Shown here: positions 6,018-9,199 of the stretch, piece by piece
How positions within the stretch are numbered: the first letter of the stretch is position 1
Layout of the letters: every line of letters starts with the position of its first letter
NCBI GenBank assembly: GCA_031282905.1
Contig: JAITCV010000015.1
Coordinates: 1 to 9,199, forward strand
Length of the DNA stretch: 9,199 nucleotides
Direction of reading: 5' to 3'
Source of the DNA: Azoarcus sp.
GTDB lineage: Bacteria > Pseudomonadota > Gammaproteobacteria > Burkholderiales > Rhodocyclaceae
Notes under the pieces: generated by a model
Told to the model about the DNA's origin: nothing
What the model saw: only the letters and a program-made list of their open reading frames with translations
The model's database searches: none
Translations under genes and position numbers: made by a program

Positions 6018-7204
6018 ATGCATTCCTGTTGGCACTGCGGGAAATCCGGCGCAATCTCATGCGTTCATTTCTCACCATCCTGGGCATCGTCATCGGGGTG
6101 GCCGCAGTGATCACGATGGTCACTCTGGGCCATGGCACGACGCAGATTGTCGCCGGGCAGATCTCCAGCCTGGGCAGCAATCTCATCATCATGCGTCCCG
6201 GCCAGCGCATGGGGCTGGGCGGCTCGCCACGCTTTCGTCTCGCGGACACCGAGGCCATTGCCAATCAGATCAATGGCATCAGAGCCGTCGCCCCCAGCGT
6301 GCAAAATGGCGCGACCGTGATCATGGGGGGGAAAAACTGGTCATCTACTGTCAATGGCACGACCAATTCCTTTTTCGCCGTTGGCAACTGGGAAATTGTC
6401 AGCGGGCGGAAATTTTCGGACGACGACGAAAAATCGGGGCGCGCCGTCTGCGTGCTCGGTGAAACGGTGCGGCAAAAACTGTTCGGCTCGGCCAATCCGG
6501 TCGGCTCTTCCCTGCGGGTAAAAAATTTCTCCTGCGAAATCATTGGCTTGCTGGAAAGCAAGGGGCAAAGCGCCATGGGCATGGATCAGGATGACGTGGT
6601 CGTGATGCCCATCCGTACCGTGCAGCGGCGGCTCACCGGGGACAATGATGTTACTGTCATTTTGCTTTCCATGAAGGACGGCATGGATGCCGATCAGGTC
6701 ATGATGCAAATGCGCAGGCTCATGCGCGAGCGACGCAAACTCTCGGAAAACGAAGAGGACAATTTCAACATCCTGGATACCAAGCAGATCGCGCAGACCT
6801 TGTCCGTCACCATCGGCACCATCACGAACCTTTTGGCTGCGGTGGCGGCCGTGAGCCTCCTGGTGGGCGGCATCGGCATCATGAACATCATGCTGGTCTC
6901 GGTCACCGAGCGCACGCGGGAAATCGGCATTCGCCTTGCCATCGGCGCGTTGGAACATGAAGTGCTGCTGCAATTCCTCACCGAAGCCGTCGCCCTTTCC
7001 GCATTTGGTGGTCTGGTCGGCATCGTGCTGGCTTTCGTCACTTGTCTCGCGCTCTCGGCGCTGATGCAGATGCCCTTTATCTTCGACCTTGGCATCAACC
7101 TCCTGGCCTTTACCTTCTCCGCCATGATCGGCGTCCTGTTCGGCTACATGCCCGCCCGCCGCGCGGCCAGCCTGGACCCGATCAAGGCGTTGCGGCACGA
7201 ATGA
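6008..7204 (+). CDS. MacB-type ABC transporter permease (FtsX fold)
   Basis: This 398-residue inner-membrane protein is the permease partner of the preceding ATPase. It has the MacB layout: an N-terminal amphipathic start and first membrane segment (about 19-41, with RSFLTILGIVIGVAAVITMV), a large periplasmic domain (about 42-270) expected to contact the adaptor, then three more membrane segments (about 272-296, 326-352 and 363-381). Family signatures are GGIGIMNIMLVSVTERTREI (287-306), followed by GIRLAIGA, and the C-terminal PARRAASLDPIKALRHE. The ERTREIGIR stretch is the cytoplasmic coupling region that meets the ATPase. I chose the ATG at 6008 because AGGG lies about eight bases upstream and residues further upstream in the frame are just the ATPase read in another frame. 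It overlaps the ATPase gene by 10 bases and ends 30 bases from a convergent gene. Substrate cannot be read from sequence; relatives export peptides, macrolides or lipopeptides. Confidence 0.95.
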   Translation: MFLNAFLLALREIRRNLMRSFLTILGIVIGVAAVITMVTLGHGTTQIVAGQISSLGSNLIIMRPGQRMGLGGSPRFRLADTEAIANQINGIRAVAPSVQNGATVIMGGKNWSSTVNGTTNSFFAVGNWEIVSGRKFSDDDEKSGRAVCVLGETVRQKLFGSANPVGSSLRVKNFSCEIIGLLESKGQSAMGMDQDDVVVMPIRTVQRRLTGDNDVTVILLSMKDGMDADQVMMQMRRLMRERRKLSENEEDNFNILDTKQIAQTLSVTIGTITNLLAAVAAVSLLVGGIGIMNIMLVSVTERTREIGIRLAIGALEHEVLLQFLTEAVALSAFGGLVGIVLAFVTCLALSALMQMPFIFDLGINLLAFTFSAMIGVLFGYMPARRAASLDPIKALRHE

Positions 7205-7234
7205 GAACGGCTTTTCTGTTCTGGCGCAGTCGGC

Positions 7235-7774
7235 TCACCGCGGCAGCGCGATCGCGGAAGCTTTCCAGGTAAACAGGCCATTTCGCCTGAAAATGATGGA
7301 CAGTTGCTCGTTGCCGCCATTCTTGCGTTTCATGGTGAGCGAGAACGCATCGAAATCGTCATAAGCGGAAGAGTATTCGATTTCGCCCTTGGGCAAAATG
7401 GGAGACAGCACCCCCTTGTCATCGCTGGCGTCTTTGTCATCGGTGACGTCGGCGCGGAACAGTTCGATGATGGCCTCGGGCGTGAGCACGACATCGATCA
7501 GGGGGTCGAGTGTTTTCAGCGCGGTTCGGGAAGCCGCCGCGGAAAGCACATTAGCATAGCCGCTGCCGCTGTGCATCCTGGCTGTCTTTTCGACGAGTAT
7601 CGTGCCCATCTCGGATTTCAGGCTGTGCTTGAGCGCGGGAAGGTCGATGTAGCGGGAAAGCGCCGCGCTGTTGCGCTCCTTGATCGCGCCCTTGATCGAA
7701 AGCAAGGTCAGCCAAGGGGTGGCGAATACCCAGCCCAAAAACAGCAGCAAAATGAGGGAGAGCGTTTTTTTCAT
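7235..7774 (-). CDS. DUF2939-type small membrane-anchored protein
   Basis: This 179-residue protein has an N-terminal hydrophobic segment (about 4-19, LSLILLLFLGWVFATP) that should be either a membrane anchor or a signal peptide, with the rest in the periplasm. The pattern IKGAIKERNSAALSRYIDLP followed by ALKHSLKSEM matches the conserved start of DUF2939, a proteobacterial family of unknown function. The rest (a helical stretch with TPEAIIELFRADV, then a beta-rich C-terminus with FSLTMKRKN and SIIFRRNGLFTWKASAI) agrees with a small alpha/beta fold. The gene begins 11 bases after the mgtE stop, so the two are probably co-transcribed, which hints at a link to magnesium homeostasis or the envelope but proves nothing. 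No good ribosome binding site precedes its ATG, which fits translational coupling to mgtE. Its stop faces the permease stop 30 bases away. Confidence 0.8.
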   Translation of the reverse strand: MKKTLSLILLLFLGWVFATPWLTLLSIKGAIKERNSAALSRYIDLPALKHSLKSEMGTILVEKTARMHSGSGYANVLSAAASRTALKTLDPLIDVVLTPEAIIELFRADVTDDKDASDDKGVLSPILPKGEIEYSSAYDDFDAFSLTMKRKNGGNEQLSIIFRRNGLFTWKASAIALPR

Positions 7775-7785
7775 GGTGTTCGCAT

Positions 7786-9199
7786 TCAGAGCAGGAACAG
7801 GGTCGCCAGCCCCAGGAAAATGAAAAAACCACCGGAATCGGTCAGCGCGGTAATCATTACCGAGCCGCCAACCGCCGGATCGGCGCCAAAGTGCTGGCGC
7901 AGCATCGGGATCACCACGCCAGCGCTGGCCGCGAGCAGCAGGTTGAGTGTCATCGCCGCGGTCATCACACCGCCGAGCGATACACTGTCATACAACCACC
8001 ACGCCAGCACGCCGAGCAGCCCGCCCCAGATCAGGCCGTTCGCCAGGGCAACGGCCAGTTCCTTTTTCAGCAGGCGTTTCAGCGCGCTTTCCTCGACCTG
8101 GCCGATGGCGATGGCCCTGACGATCATGGTAATGGTCTGGTTGCCCGCGTTTCCGCCGATGCCGGCGACGATGGGCATCAGCGCGGCGAGCGCCACCAGC
8201 TTTTCGATCGAGTCTTCGAACGCGCCGATCACCCGCGAGGCGATGAAGGCGGTGACAAGATTGACCGCCAGCCAGGCCCAGCGGTTTTTCACCGAATCCC
8301 ATACCGAAGCGAAAATGTCTTCTTCTTCGCGCAGGCCGGCGTGCGCCAGTTGTTCGGCTTCGGACTCCTCGCGGATGAAATCGACCACGTCGGCCACGGT
8401 GAGACGACCGATCAGGCGTTTGTTGCGATCCACCACGGGCGCCGATACCAAGTCGTAACGCTCGAATGCCTGCGCCGCGTCGCCCGCATCATCATCGGGG
8501 AAGAAACTGATCTTGGGTTCGCTGCGCATCACTTCCGACACCTGGGTTTCCGGGTCACTGATCAGCAACGATTCCAGGGTCAGCACGCCCACCAGATGTT
8601 CGTCGCGGTCGATGACAAAGAGTTTGTCGGTATGATCGGGCAATTCGGCGAAACGGCGCAGGTAGCGCAGCACCACTTCGAGGGTAATATCCTCGCGCAC
8701 GGTCACCAGGTCGAAATCCATCAGCGCGCCGACCGAATCCTCGGGGTAGGACATCGCCGCGCGCAGTTGTTCGCGCTCGTCGGAGGCCAGCGACTGGAAC
8801 ACATCCTGGATGACTTCCGGAGGCAGGTCGGGGGCGAGGTCGGCGAGTTCGTCGGCATCCAGCGTTTCGGCCGCCGCCTTCAGCTCGTGCGAGGCCATGG
8901 TCTCGATCAGCGATTCGCGCACCGCATCGGAGACTTCGAGCAGGATTTCGCCGTCGCGCTCGGCCTTGACCAGATCCCACACGTAGAGCCGGTCTTCGAG
9001 CGGCAGCGCTTCGAGGATGAAGGCGATGTCGGCCGGGTGGAGGGTTTCGAGCCGGACGCGCAGGTCTTCCGCCTGCGCCGAAGTGGCCGACATCAGGATT
9101 TGAATGCCTTCGGCATCAAAAACGCGCAGGCTCGCCAGCAACTCCTGCACTTCACGCAGGTGCAATTGGAGATCATCGAGGTGCAGTTGGGGCTGCTCC
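7786..9199 (-). CDS. mgtE: Magnesium transporter MgtE, 5' end outside window
   Basis: MgtE is a dimeric inner-membrane Mg2+ channel gated by cytoplasmic Mg2+ binding. The frame is open to the right edge. A TTG at 9165 is possible, but the upstream codons read EQPQLHLDDLQ, like the usual start of proteobacterial homologues, so the true start probably lies just beyond the window. Counting from that TTG as residue 1: the superhelical N domain (about 30-135, LHPADIAFILEALPLEDRLY), a CBS pair (about 145-265, opening with SYPEDSVGALM and including LFVIDRDEHLVGVLTLESL and SAPVVDRNKRLIGRLTVADV), a plug helix (about 265-290), then five membrane segments (about 296-315, 321-340, 366-391, 398-423 and 433-457). 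The pore motif GIGGNAGNQT (335-344) is intact, as is the conserved membrane Asp at 443 in ALTDSGG, which in Thermus thermophilus MgtE lines the ion path. No frameshift is seen. A DUF2939 gene follows 11 bases downstream in the same direction. Confidence 0.96.
   Translation of the reverse strand, partial: EQPQLHLDDLQLHLREVQELLASLRVFDAEGIQILMSATSAQAEDLRVRLETLHPADIAFILEALPLEDRLYVWDLVKAERDGEILLEVSDAVRESLIETMASHELKAAAETLDADELADLAPDLPPEVIQDVFQSLASDEREQLRAAMSYPEDSVGALMDFDLVTVREDITLEVVLRYLRRFAELPDHTDKLFVIDRDEHLVGVLTLESLLISDPETQVSEVMRSEPKISFFPDDDAGDAAQAFERYDLVSAPVVDRNKRLIGRLTVADVVDFIREESEAEQLAHAGLREEEDIFASVWDSVKNRWAWLAVNLVTAFIASRVIGAFEDSIEKLVALAALMPIVAGIGGNAGNQTITMIVRAIAIGQVEESALKRLLKKELAVALANGLIWGGLLGVLAWWLYDSVSLGGVMTAAMTLNLLLAASAGVVIPMLRQHFGADPAVGGSVMITALTDSGGFFIFLGLATLFLL

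Noticed and set aside
7304..8458. A 384-codon open frame on the + strand
   Set aside because: It lies antisense to DUF2939 and mgtE, both of which are clear family members on the minus strand. Its translation has no recognisable domain and reads as the low-complexity antisense of GC-rich codons.

Overview
The window most likely comes from a GC-rich Gram-negative proteobacterium. A betaproteobacterium is my best guess, from the type A RNase P RNA, the NodT-type outer-membrane lipoprotein and the style of MgtE. No ribosomal or other taxonomic marker gene is present, so this placement is tentative.

Left part (1-1119). The minus strand opens with the 5' half of an ISAs1-family transposase gene. 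It is broken by a frameshift near 276 and continues past the left edge. The probable element end lies near 602. About 500 bases without a convincing gene follow, holding a 28-base near-perfect palindrome (663-690) and several smaller inverted repeats.

Centre-left (1120-1776). The RNase P RNA gene rnpB (about 1120-1495, + strand) is complete, with a perfect TATAAT box just upstream and a strong hairpin downstream. The next 230 bases hold a dispersed-repeat-like sequence (1616-1652) and a tandem 10-base repeat immediately before the next gene.

Centre (1777-7204, + strand). Four genes form a complete MacAB-TolC-type tripartite export machine: a NodT/TolC-like outer-membrane factor lipoprotein, a MacA-like periplasmic adaptor, a MacB-type ATPase and a separate MacB-type permease. 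The last two overlap by 10 bases. In Escherichia coli MacB the ATPase and permease are one polypeptide; here they are split. A 240-base gap with its own likely promoter separates the outer-membrane gene from the other three. The most unusual feature is the adaptor: about 140 extra cytoplasmic residues precede its membrane anchor, and the first 60 look like a J-domain (DnaJ fold) that has lost the HPD motif.

Right part (7205-9199, minus strand). An MgtE magnesium transporter/channel gene, cut at its 5' end by the window edge, is followed after 11 bases by a small DUF2939-type protein gene. This pair converges on the export operon with a 30-base gap.
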